Shown here: positions 28,198 through 37,035 of the stretch, one piece after another
Position numbering within the stretch: the first letter of the stretch is position 1
How the letters are laid out: every line of letters begins with the position of its first letter
NCBI RefSeq assembly: GCF_000331535.1
Contig: NZ_AMZN01000026.1
Location: 52,715-116,714 of the forward strand
Source: Fulvivirga imtechensis AK7
GTDB taxonomy: Bacteria > Bacteroidota > Bacteroidia > Cytophagales > Cyclobacteriaceae
Reading direction: 5' to 3'
DNA length: 64,000 nt
Notes under the pieces: generated by a model
What the model was told of the DNA's origin: nothing
Database searches by the model: none
The model's input: the letters and a program-made list of their open reading frames with translations, nothing else
Made by a program: the position numbers and the translations under genes

Positions 28198-31100
28198 ATG
28201 GCTAAATCTTACATTTTACATTGGCGTAGTATCCAGTGCCAGCTAATCTTGACTTTCTTCCTGGCTGCGGGTAGTGTTGCGGCACAGCAAAACTCGGTTT
28301 CAATAGGTACCCAAGCCATCAACGACAAAGCTGTGCTCATGCTGGTATCGCCCGGTGGCAATCAGGGGCTTATCGTTCCGTTAGTTACCAACAAATCAGT
28401 GATTGGGGCTACGGCTTCAGAAGCGGGGATGGTAGTATTCGACCGGAGTGATAACAAGATCTATTATTGGAATGGAACCACATGGATCGGTATCGGTGAC
28501 GGGGCTGCGGGCGCTGATGACTGGGGCAGCCAGGTAGCCATTACGGAGGGGGTGATCTCGGGTACTGGCTTGACGGGTGATCCTATCAAGCTTTCAGATG
28601 GTACAGCAGTCAATCAAACATTGGTATGGGATGGATCACAATGGAATCTTCAGACTCTTTCCACCGGAGGTACTGTAACCTCTATAAGCACTGGCACAGG
28701 ACTTACTGGCGGGCCTATTACCAACACCGGTACAATTAGTGTGGCCACAGGAGGAATTACCAGCAACGAAATACTGGATAACAGCATTACCGGAGCAGAT
28801 ATTTCTACGGCTACCAGCATCACTGCCAATTCTTTTACCGGCGATGGCTCAGCACTGACCAACGTGGATGCCGTTAGCATTCAGGGCCAGTTGGTCTCAG
28901 CAACTACACCGACATCCGGCCAGGTGTTGCAATACACCGGAGGCCAATGGCTACCCACAACGCTGGCAGCAGGCGACATCACCGCTGTAAACACTTCAAA
29001 CGGCATAACAGGAGGGGCCACATCGGGTGATGTTAATCTTTCGCTAAGCAATACAGGCAACGGGCAAATATTAATAGGCAATGGCACCACCGTAAACAGT
29101 GTAACTATATCCGGAGATGCTACCTTAGGTAATACGGGCACACTGACACTTGCAAATACAGTTACCTCCGGCACCTATACCAAAGTTACTGTTGATTCAA
29201 AAGGCAGGGTCACTTCGGGCAGTACCCTAACTGCTTCTGACATACCAACACTGACGATGGCAAAGATCTCTGATGCAGGTTCACTTGCTATACAAAGTAG
29301 CATTAACCTCAATCAGATAGTCAGTGGTGGCGCAACCGGGGGGCAGATACTGCAATTCAATTCGGGCACGGGGTTTTGGGAACCTGTTACAATAACCACC
29401 ACCGATGATCAGACCGCTTCTGAGGTAGCAGTTACCCCTTCCGGAAATTTGGCTTCCACGGATGTTCAATCCGCCCTAACCGAACTTCAGGGTGACATAG
29501 ATGGGTTGGGATCTTTATCGCTATCTAATCTTTCCGATGCGCTCATCACTACCCCTTCAGATGGAAATATACTGGTTTATAATACCGCAAATACACAGTT
29601 TGAAAATACTACGCTTAGTGGCGATGCCATAATTAATAGCTCCGGTTTGCTGACAATAGCTGATGATGCTATTACACTAAACAAAATAGCAGATAATGGC
29701 GCCAACCGTGCGATCCTGGCTAATAATGCAAGTGGCAATGTGGTTTGGCTGCAACCATCAGGTGTAAACCAGTTGGTAGGTACCGATGGCTCCGGCAATT
29801 TAGCTTTTCGAACTATTACTACCAGTTTAATAGGTGGAGGAACGGGTATCAGAAACTTAGCCACGGCAGTGGATGCAAACCTGGTTTCCGAGTTGGCTGT
29901 TAGAGAGGCCCTTAACAGTGTGGCAAATTCTACAACATTAGCCGACAATGTTGTACCAAGAGCCAGCTCAGGAACTTTTGTAGCCTCGGCTATCAGAGAT
30001 GACGGATTAAACGTGGGTATCCAAACAAATACACCCCAAACCAGCCTCCAAATAGGCAATACCATGCACCTCTTCCCCGCATCATCCGGGGGCAACCTTT
30101 TAACACATAATGTGTATGAGTCGAGCCCGGGATCGTTTAACTATACTACCACAGACGGTTCCAGTGTGCTTTCCATGCAGCCGGAGCGAATTGGCTTCTT
30201 TACCTTTCAATCAGGCACGGCTGATGCTACCTTGGGGACCTTTTCAATGCGCATGAATTTTACCGGAGATGGTCTTGTGATCAACGGTGATAACCTGAAT
30301 AATACTGCGATACTTGATATCAATTCTACGAGTAAAGGAATTCTGATCCCAAGGATGACGACAGCACAAAGAAATATCATCGGGACTCCTGCAAATGGGC
30401 TTTTAATTTATAATACCAGCACCAGTAAGTTCAACTTTTATGACGGTTCTGCTACCAGTTGGGCTACTATGGGTGATGATCTTGGAAATCATACTGCCAC
30501 CACAAACCTGGATATGGCAAGCAATGCTATCCGATTCACCGGAGCAGGTGCCAACACCGGAATTACTATCACGGGTTCTAATCTTATGCACTATTCTGAC
30601 GCAAACATCAGACTTCATCCAAACACCGGGTATGATGTAATCATCTATAACAATGCCACTGAATATGCACGTTTTGAGGGATCAACACAGAGTCTGGGAA
30701 TTGGGACAACTGCACCTCAAAACAAACTGGATGTAGAAGGCAGCGCTGTTATAGGCGCAACTTATTCAGGCACTAACACTGCTCCCACGAATGGCCTTCT
30801 CGTAGAAGGTTCGGTCGGGATTGGGACGACCAGCTTGCTCTCAAAATTTCAGGTAGAAGACAATGGCACCAATTATGTTGCCCGTTTCTATAACCGGTCC
30901 ACTAATACCGCAGCTGATGGAGTTGTGATAGGACTTGGAGCAACTACTCCCGGAACAGGCTCCTATTACCTTCTTCTTCAGAATGGAGGTGGCATTGATC
31001 AAGGTTCAATTAGAGCTACCGGAAGTGGTGGGGTAAGCTTCAATACCACGTCAGACCGAAGGTTAAAGCAAAATATTTGTGACTTTAATGGCGCACTTGA

Positions 31101-31482
31101 CATGGTAAATAATATCCGGCCACGAGCCTATCAATTTAAGGCCGCTCCTGAGAAAAATGAAGTAGGATTTATTGCTCAGGAATTGCTAGAAGTATTCCCA
31201 CAAGCTGTTTCCGGTGATCCTATGGGAAATGTTGAGGAGGAGCCTATGATGGTGGATTACTCTAAGATCACCCCGGTACTTACCGGTGCCATAAAGGAAC
31301 TGAACCAGCTTGTTAAAGATCAGAAGCAGATGATAGAAAAACAGCAAACAGAAATTGCTGCCCTAAAGGAACTATTCAGTCAGCAACAGAAAGCCGAAGC
31401 AAAACAGGACATCAAACTAAAAGCGCTTGAAGCTAAGCTGGATGCCATTTATCAGACACTCCAAATGAAAGCTGAAAAATGA
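28198..31482 (+). CDS. Secreted fibre protein with C-terminal S74 chaperone domain
   Basis: A 1094-residue surface-fibre-type protein. A signal peptide (cut near SVAAQ) is followed by low-complexity Gly/Thr/Ser/Asn beta-repeats (GTGLTGGPITNTGTISV, SNITLxxIVDNGATG-like units), which resemble phage tail-fibre shafts. Near the C-terminus is a peptidase S74 intramolecular chaperone domain (TSDRRLKQNI, then IRPRAYQFKA and GFIAQELLEVFP) and a coiled coil (~1040-1094). In this family the chaperone trimerises the fibre and cleaves itself off before the Ser of SDRRLK, here Ser952. No T9SS sorting domain is present. The stop overlaps the next ATG (ATGA), so the two are translationally coupled. Confidence 0.88.
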   Translation: MAKSYILHWRSIQCQLILTFFLAAGSVAAQQNSVSIGTQAINDKAVLMLVSPGGNQGLIVPLVTNKSVIGATASEAGMVVFDRSDNKIYYWNGTTWIGIGDGAAGADDWGSQVAITEGVISGTGLTGDPIKLSDGTAVNQTLVWDGSQWNLQTLSTGGTVTSISTGTGLTGGPITNTGTISVATGGITSNEILDNSITGADISTATSITANSFTGDGSALTNVDAVSIQGQLVSATTPTSGQVLQYTGGQWLPTTLAAGDITAVNTSNGITGGATSGDVNLSLSNTGNGQILIGNGTTVNSVTISGDATLGNTGTLTLANTVTSGTYTKVTVDSKGRVTSGSTLTASDIPTLTMAKISDAGSLAIQSSINLNQIVSGGATGGQILQFNSGTGFWEPVTITTTDDQTASEVAVTPSGNLASTDVQSALTELQGDIDGLGSLSLSNLSDALITTPSDGNILVYNTANTQFENTTLSGDAIINSSGLLTIADDAITLNKIADNGANRAILANNASGNVVWLQPSGVNQLVGTDGSGNLAFRTITTSLIGGGTGIRNLATAVDANLVSELAVREALNSVANSTTLADNVVPRASSGTFVASAIRDDGLNVGIQTNTPQTSLQIGNTMHLFPASSGGNLLTHNVYESSPGSFNYTTTDGSSVLSMQPERIGFFTFQSGTADATLGTFSMRMNFTGDGLVINGDNLNNTAILDINSTSKGILIPRMTTAQRNIIGTPANGLLIYNTSTSKFNFYDGSATSWATMGDDLGNHTATTNLDMASNAIRFTGAGANTGITITGSNLMHYSDANIRLHPNTGYDVIIYNNATEYARFEGSTQSLGIGTTAPQNKLDVEGSAVIGATYSGTNTAPTNGLLVEGSVGIGTTSLLSKFQVEDNGTNYVARFYNRSTNTAADGVVIGLGATTPGTGSYYLLLQNGGGIDQGSIRATGSGGVSFNTTSDRRLKQNICDFNGALDMVNNIRPRAYQFKAAPEKNEVGFIAQELLEVFPQAVSGDPMGNVEEEPMMVDYSKITPVLTGAIKELNQLVKDQKQMIEKQQTEIAALKELFSQQQKAEAKQDIKLKALEAKLDAIYQTLQMKAEK

Positions 31483-32558
31483 AGCTGCTATTTTCAAGCA
31501 TATTAATTGCGATTTTCAGCTTCCAGGCAGTCGCCCAGCTTAAGATTGCCCCGGGAACAACCATGGCATCGGCTCCGGGAACGGAAATAACCACTAATGC
31601 CTCTTTTTTTAACGAAGGAGAGCTCGTTCTTGGCAATAATACAACCTTGAGTATCGTGGGCCAGGGAGTAATAGAATCCATCAATAGTATTGAGATCCCT
31701 CAATTGATCATGTCGGGCAGCAGCTACAGCCTCTCAGGCCAATGGATTATCTCTAAAGCCCTATCGTTACAATCCGGCACCATCACTCCTGATGCATCTG
31801 CCCAATTAACTGTTGGACCTGGAGGAACAGTAATTGCAGAAAATGGTGCGTATGTCAACGGCACATTATTTCACACGGGAACAGGAGAAAAATTTTACCC
31901 CATAGGGGTTGCCGGCACATATGCTCCTGTAACACTACACAGCGTCCAGGGCGCAGGTGATCTCTTACTCGGCATCCAGGCACACACCGGTAGCCTGGGT
32001 GAAACAACTCTTCCGAATAATGTTCAGTCCGCCTCATCGAACTGGCATTGGGAGATGCACATCCTAGGGACTTTTAGCGGCTCTACAGTAACACTACCTG
32101 TATTAGCGGGAGATGAAGCTCTTTTAGAAGGAGGTAATACACAGCCAGTAGTACTTGAATCTAATTCAGACCTGACACTAATAACAGACCTTGGCAATGG
32201 ACTGGCCTCAGATAAGACACTTGTACGCAGTAACAAACCTGCTGTAGGGCCATTTTTATTGCTCGGCTCCAAGCTAATCCTCGTGCCGATAATTCACAAC
32301 ATTATCACTCCAAATGGCGATGAGAAAAATGATTACCTCATTATTGATGCTGTGGAAGCTTACGCTGATAGTAACGAAGTAATAATACTTGACCGGTGGG
32401 GCAACGAGGTTTACAGGCAGGAAAACTTCCGAAATTTTAATGCCTTTGATAATCCATATGATAACAGTTTTGATTTTCTGGCCTCCGGAAACTACATCTG
32501 TATTTTGAAATATGGTAACGGACAAACTTTGAAACAGACAATAACAGTATTAAAATAA
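31479..32558 (+). CDS. T9SS type B sorting-domain (CHU_C) protein
   Basis: A 359-residue exported protein (signal peptide ending AVAQ). The middle is a beta-rich, Gly/Thr-rich region. The last ~90 residues form the gliding-motility-associated C-terminal domain (HNIITPNGDEKNDYLIID, then VIILDRWGNEVYRQ and SGNYICILKYGNGQTLKQTITVLK), the type B signal for type IX secretion. The chain is short for this class, so it may be an adaptor or anchor rather than an enzyme. It lies between the S74 fibre gene (4-bp overlap) and a SprF-like gene (7-bp gap). Confidence 0.92.
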   Translation: MKLLFSSILIAIFSFQAVAQLKIAPGTTMASAPGTEITTNASFFNEGELVLGNNTTLSIVGQGVIESINSIEIPQLIMSGSSYSLSGQWIISKALSLQSGTITPDASAQLTVGPGGTVIAENGAYVNGTLFHTGTGEKFYPIGVAGTYAPVTLHSVQGAGDLLLGIQAHTGSLGETTLPNNVQSASSNWHWEMHILGTFSGSTVTLPVLAGDEALLEGGNTQPVVLESNSDLTLITDLGNGLASDKTLVRSNKPAVGPFLLLGSKLILVPIIHNIITPNGDEKNDYLIIDAVEAYADSNEVIILDRWGNEVYRQENFRNFNAFDNPYDNSFDFLASGNYICILKYGNGQTLKQTITVLK

Positions 32559-32565
32559 CTGCCTA

Positions 32566-33705
32566 TTGAAAAAACTTTTACGATATAGCTGGCTTTTTCT
32601 GTTCTTCATTTCATTCCAACTCCACGCGCAGGACATTCCGCTGTTCAGCCAAAAGCTGACTAACTCATTTATTTACAACCCTGCTATGGCAGGTAATACC
32701 TTTGGGTCGTTAACGCTTGCCCACAGAAAGAACTTCAGTAATGTAGAGGGCGCTGCGGAAAACAACTTTATTAGTTTCCATGCCCCATTGATGAATCACC
32801 GCTTTGGTGTCGGAGCCAACTTATTTACCGAGAAGGTCAATTTTGTCAGCAATACCTATGCTTCAGGGGCCTTTGCTTATCATATTAACTTTGGCAGCTA
32901 TAATGTGCTTTCCATGGGGGTATCAGCAGAGTATAACAGTGTTGGCTTCAATATGGATAATGTTATTGGCGATGTTACTGACCCCCTTCTTGGACAACGG
33001 GAATCCAACTTTGATTTCTCTTTTGGGATCAATTATCAGCACCGGTATTTCAAAATAGGCGCGGCTGCCAACCGGTTAGCTACAAACCTGCTGGTTAATG
33101 ATAATGCCAGCATTCTGTCAGAATATTACTCGGGGTATGCGGCAGGGTTAATCCCAATTAGAGGCGGTGATGACATACTTGAACCAACCTTCACTTTTAG
33201 AAAATTCTCCGATGTCAATGAAACGTGGGACGCAGGGATTTACTACACCTATAACAACCTGTTTCTCTTAGGAGGATCCATGCGACAAGGTGATATCATC
33301 AACCTGACCGCAGGCATAAAGATTGCCAAAAAAGTATTGTTGGGGTATAGCCACGAAATGATGAATGGCAATCTGGGAAGTGATGTGGGGAGCTCCAGTG
33401 AAATAACCCTGCGATTGGATTTCAACGATCGGAATTATCAAGAGCGCTTCAGGCAGGATTATAAAAATTCATTAGCCTTCAGAAGAAAAACCCTTAGCTC
33501 TGCAGCAAAAAAGAATCAGATTGGAGCCAAAGGACCAAAAGCCTTCAAAAAAAGTCAGAAAAAGCGACTGAATAACGTCAAATCCCCAAGTAGCCGCTAT
33601 AACAGTACCAAAAAACTATCCAGGGTTAAGCATAAGAAGTTTGATAATAAGAAAAAGAGAAAGAAAAACTACAAGCGGAATCATCGGAAGCGCAGGTATA
33701 GATGA
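32566..33705 (+). CDS. PorP/SprF family T9SS outer-membrane protein with basic tail
   Basis: A 379-residue barrel-type protein of the PorP/SprF family, which helps export particular type B T9SS cargo. The start is TTG, giving signal peptide MKKLLRYSWLFLFFISFQLHAQ. Family segments are PLFSQKLTNSFIYNPAMAGN and HRFGVGANLFTEKVN. The usual family length is about 300-340; here a C-terminal extension of ~77 residues carries 33 Lys/Arg and only one acidic residue (ending KRKKNYKRNHRKRRYR). The tail has no parallel in standard SprF proteins and might bind envelope polyanions. SprF genes are commonly placed just after their cargo gene, as here. Confidence 0.92.
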   Translation: MKKLLRYSWLFLFFISFQLHAQDIPLFSQKLTNSFIYNPAMAGNTFGSLTLAHRKNFSNVEGAAENNFISFHAPLMNHRFGVGANLFTEKVNFVSNTYASGAFAYHINFGSYNVLSMGVSAEYNSVGFNMDNVIGDVTDPLLGQRESNFDFSFGINYQHRYFKIGAAANRLATNLLVNDNASILSEYYSGYAAGLIPIRGGDDILEPTFTFRKFSDVNETWDAGIYYTYNNLFLLGGSMRQGDIINLTAGIKIAKKVLLGYSHEMMNGNLGSDVGSSSEITLRLDFNDRNYQERFRQDYKNSLAFRRKTLSSAAKKNQIGAKGPKAFKKSQKKRLNNVKSPSSRYNSTKKLSRVKHKKFDNKKKRKKNYKRNHRKRRYR

Positions 33706-33708
33706 TGG

Positions 33709-33771
33709 TTCTCAGTTCTCAGTTCTCAGTTCTCAGTTCACTGTTCTTAGTTTACCGTTCTCAGTTCTCGG
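33709..33771. repeat. Nine degenerate 7-bp repeats (TTCTCAG)
   Basis: Four perfect TTCTCAG units, then TTCACTG, TTCTTAG, TTTACCG, TTCTCAG and TTCTCGG, in register over 63 bp. Related units flank the hairpin at 6541-6760. The array begins one base after the SprF-like stop codon. Confidence 0.85.
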
Positions 33772-33792
33772 CTTTTGCTGAATTTTGGTTTA

Positions 33793-36700
33793 TCAGTCTT
33801 CGCTATTCTGCTCACTATAGATCAGGCTGATAGGAAAATCATTACCGTGTACGAACCCTGTCGGATATTGCGCCTGCCCTCCGTATTGATTACTCAATTC
33901 AGGCACTCGCTCGTCCATGTAGATTTTCAGTTCATTGACAGTTACTTTATTATCTCCATTATCTGCGGCACCGTCCAGCGCCTCCAATAAAGCATATGTA
34001 AATACACCATGTTTTAATACTTCAAATTCGGCAGCAAATTGCTGTGTCTCACTGGATGCCAGCATCACAACACCTGAGGCACGGGCTAACTGCACAATGG
34101 CCTTTTCTTCGGAAGCCGCAGCTCGCACTTTCATCGACTTCATAGCTCCTCCCGAGTGACACGCGTCCATTAATATCAACTGCTTTTGTGAGCGTATTTG
34201 TGAAAGGTAGCGCTTCAAGTTGGTGGCAGAAACTCCCCTTGCCTGAAGTTGAGCCGGGTCACCATATAGCTTGGTGATATCTGTTGGCACCAGGTAATAT
34301 TCATTATCGTTTTCTTCATCCAAAGTACCATGGCCCGCATAGTAAAATACAAAAACATCCTCAGGCTGCGCTTGTGCAATTATAGATTCAAAACCTTTAA
34401 TAATGTTCTCCTTGGTAGCCTCAGTATCATATATCTCTGTTTTTCTAACAGTTTTAAACATCTTACTGCCATTTTCAATTACCTTTTTTGTAAATGACTT
34501 AGCATCAGGCTGCGCATAATTCAGGTTGTAAGCAGCATTTTTGTATTTATTAATACCAACGGATAAAATATACAAACTGGAAGTGGCTATGATCTCTCCA
34601 TTGTATTCGACCTTCAGGTGGTCAGGCCGGGATTCAATTTTCTGATAATTCTTTACTACTACCCGGAAGTCATTTGCTCCATTTACAAGATCGACATGAT
34701 AGCTTTTCTCCACTTTTTGCCCTTCTCCCAAACTTTCAAATTCATCATCGATGATGATCAGCTTCTCATTCTGATAAACGTTCACCTCTTTTACTCCTCC
34801 TCCTCCATCATAAATGTCAACTGTCAGGTCCAGCGATTGGCTTTGTGTAAAGAATTTGCCCTGCGTGTAGTCTAACTTTTTATCTTTACCAAAAGTGAGC
34901 GCATTGGTATTAAAAAATGCTGCAGATGGCCGGCTTAATTTGGTAAGATCAAAAATCCTTTCCCCTTCTTCAGTCAGTATCTCCACTACCCTTCGCCCCT
35001 GGCCGATACTTTTTACTAGTGTTTCCGGGCGGTATAAAATGTCAAAGTATTGTTCGGCCGTATAAAAATCGGCCAGTTCATGAATTCCTTTGTTAACATG
35101 CCAACCAAAATATTCTCCACCGGAGGAGCTACAGCTAAAATAGCCCTCGGGAGCCCAACATATCCATTCTGAATCATCGGCAATAAATAAATTGGCAAAT
35201 GGAGCAACGGTTTCACCAAGGGTAGAAAATACCTCTTCGATATCCTTCCATGTTTTATCTCCATGGCCCTTCAGATAACTGATCACCTCTCTCCATGCCT
35301 TTGTTGAAGAGGTATACGTTAAACTATCCACCTCCAAAGAGGCAAAGTATTCCCCCCATACCGGGTCCTGGAATACATCACGCATGCTTGGCGCTTCACC
35401 TTTCTCTGCCAATTTCCACAACCTGATCGTCTGATCCTCACTACCCGAAGCCATATATCGCCCATCTCGACTTACTGTTACTGACCTGACACCCCCTGTA
35501 TGCCCCATAAATTCCTTAACAATTTGGCCCTGGCGATTATACATTTTTAAAGAAAAGTCACTACCAACTATTACATTACCATCAGGGGTAACCTGAAAAT
35601 CTAATATCCGGCCATCCTCGAATTCACTGTTTTTGATAATACCACCCCGCGATACTTCCAGACTGTACGCACTGGTTTGTTTCACGTCCTTATTGGCATC
35701 TTTTAGAAAGGTGGTAACCGGTTTTCCCGGATCCCTTTTTATAGTAAAGGAATTAAGATCAAAAAGGAAGTTGTATGTAGCATTAGCATTATTCCTGGGC
35801 TGTTGTCTGGCCACGTACAGTTCCATACCCGCACCAAAAGCCAAATCCCAGATGGTCGCTCCCTTTCCCTTTATGGTTTGTTGGGTTCTTCCATTAATAG
35901 GATTCCATATCTGTATTACATTATCATTACCACCCGCAGAAGCAACAACATAATTTCCGCTTATAGAGGCAGGAGAAAAATCAGCGCTAAATACAGTGTT
36001 GTCGTGTCCGATAAAATCGGTCCATTTATTGCCTTCCGGAACAGAATAACTCACCCCACCGCCTGCAGCATCCATCGCCACCAATATTTTGGAATCGTGA
36101 GAAAAGGTAAGCGCATTAATCACACTTCCTACCCTGTCAAACTCCTTTACGAAAGATCCATCAGCCTTCCATAGAATTAATTCATTGTCCATACTGCTGG
36201 AAGCAATATAGTTACCATCAGGTGCAACAGCCACCTTGTTCACTATACCTTTATGCTTTTTAAGTTGCGTATGTGGAAATTTTTTAATGCCACTGTCCAG
36301 GCCTGTGAGATTATAAAGAAGTACATTTTTATTGTCCGAGGCCACAGCCAGTGCCTGGGTTCTGTTATTAAACGATACCCCTGTCACCCTGCTGCCGATC
36401 TCAATTGTGGTCACAGTTCGTAGTATCTTAGTATTGTCGACTTTCCAGATCCTGATCGTTCCATCATCACTACCACTGGCGAGATAATTACCTCTGCCGT
36501 TGAAATCCAGGCTATTGATCACATTAGAGTGTCCAACAGCCGTTGCCACTTGTTGTCCTTTTTCAAGATCAATAAGCACAATATAATTTTCCTTCTCGCT
36601 ACTCACAGGGTAGCCACTTACGGCCAGCAACTTACCATCCGGAGAAATAGCTGAAGCATAAAGCATGCCCTCGGGGCCATTGCCGATCTGCGATTCGAAT

Positions 36701-36924
36701 TTGGTCACCAACTCGGCCGTGCGAGCATCCCACACGCGAATTGTTTTGTCTTCAGAAACAGATATGATGCGCTCACCATCCGGTGAGAATAGTATATTAT
36801 AGATCTTTCCCGAATGCCCCAATGTATTGATCACTATCCTGGGTATTCCTGTCTGCCCTACTGTTTCTGCAATACTCATCAATAGAAAAACAGCCAGAAT
36901 TAATGATTGTCTGAATACTTTCAT
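33793..36924 (-). CDS. Exported WD40-repeat protein with caspase-like (C14) domain
   Basis: About 1043 residues from the ATG at 36924 (signal peptide MKVFRQSLILAVFLLMSIAETVGQ); an ATG three codons upstream is possible. The N-terminal two thirds hold about ten WD40 repeats (GHSGKIYNILFSPDGERIISVSEDKTIRVWD). A linker domain of unknown type (~540-780) follows, and then a caspase/metacaspase domain with catalytic His865 (FYYAGHG) and Cys922 (MDACHSGG), then a possible EF-hand-like loop (DNGDNKVTVNEL). Both catalytic residues are present. Export of a caspase-fold protease with a large propeller suggests envelope signalling or processing, but the substrate is unknown. Divergent from the Nramp-like gene. 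Confidence 0.92.
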   Translation of the reverse strand: MKVFRQSLILAVFLLMSIAETVGQTGIPRIVINTLGHSGKIYNILFSPDGERIISVSEDKTIRVWDARTAELVTKFESQIGNGPEGMLYASAISPDGKLLAVSGYPVSSEKENYIVLIDLEKGQQVATAVGHSNVINSLDFNGRGNYLASGSDDGTIRIWKVDNTKILRTVTTIEIGSRVTGVSFNNRTQALAVASDNKNVLLYNLTGLDSGIKKFPHTQLKKHKGIVNKVAVAPDGNYIASSSMDNELILWKADGSFVKEFDRVGSVINALTFSHDSKILVAMDAAGGGVSYSVPEGNKWTDFIGHDNTVFSADFSPASISGNYVVASAGGNDNVIQIWNPINGRTQQTIKGKGATIWDLAFGAGMELYVARQQPRNNANATYNFLFDLNSFTIKRDPGKPVTTFLKDANKDVKQTSAYSLEVSRGGIIKNSEFEDGRILDFQVTPDGNVIVGSDFSLKMYNRQGQIVKEFMGHTGGVRSVTVSRDGRYMASGSEDQTIRLWKLAEKGEAPSMRDVFQDPVWGEYFASLEVDSLTYTSSTKAWREVISYLKGHGDKTWKDIEEVFSTLGETVAPFANLFIADDSEWICWAPEGYFSCSSSGGEYFGWHVNKGIHELADFYTAEQYFDILYRPETLVKSIGQGRRVVEILTEEGERIFDLTKLSRPSAAFFNTNALTFGKDKKLDYTQGKFFTQSQSLDLTVDIYDGGGGVKEVNVYQNEKLIIIDDEFESLGEGQKVEKSYHVDLVNGANDFRVVVKNYQKIESRPDHLKVEYNGEIIATSSLYILSVGINKYKNAAYNLNYAQPDAKSFTKKVIENGSKMFKTVRKTEIYDTEATKENIIKGFESIIAQAQPEDVFVFYYAGHGTLDEENDNEYYLVPTDITKLYGDPAQLQARGVSATNLKRYLSQIRSQKQLILMDACHSGGAMKSMKVRAAASEEKAIVQLARASGVVMLASSETQQFAAEFEVLKHGVFTYALLEALDGAADNGDNKVTVNELKIYMDERVPELSNQYGGQAQYPTGFVHGNDFPISLIYSEQNSED

Positions 36925-37035
36925 AAAGGTCATGTTAAAGTAAGCGTAAGGACCGTATAATAAGTAAAAGTAATTATTTTTTAGTACTTTGAAAAGGCAA
37001 ATTGTAACCGACTTAAACCTCATACTATCAACCAG

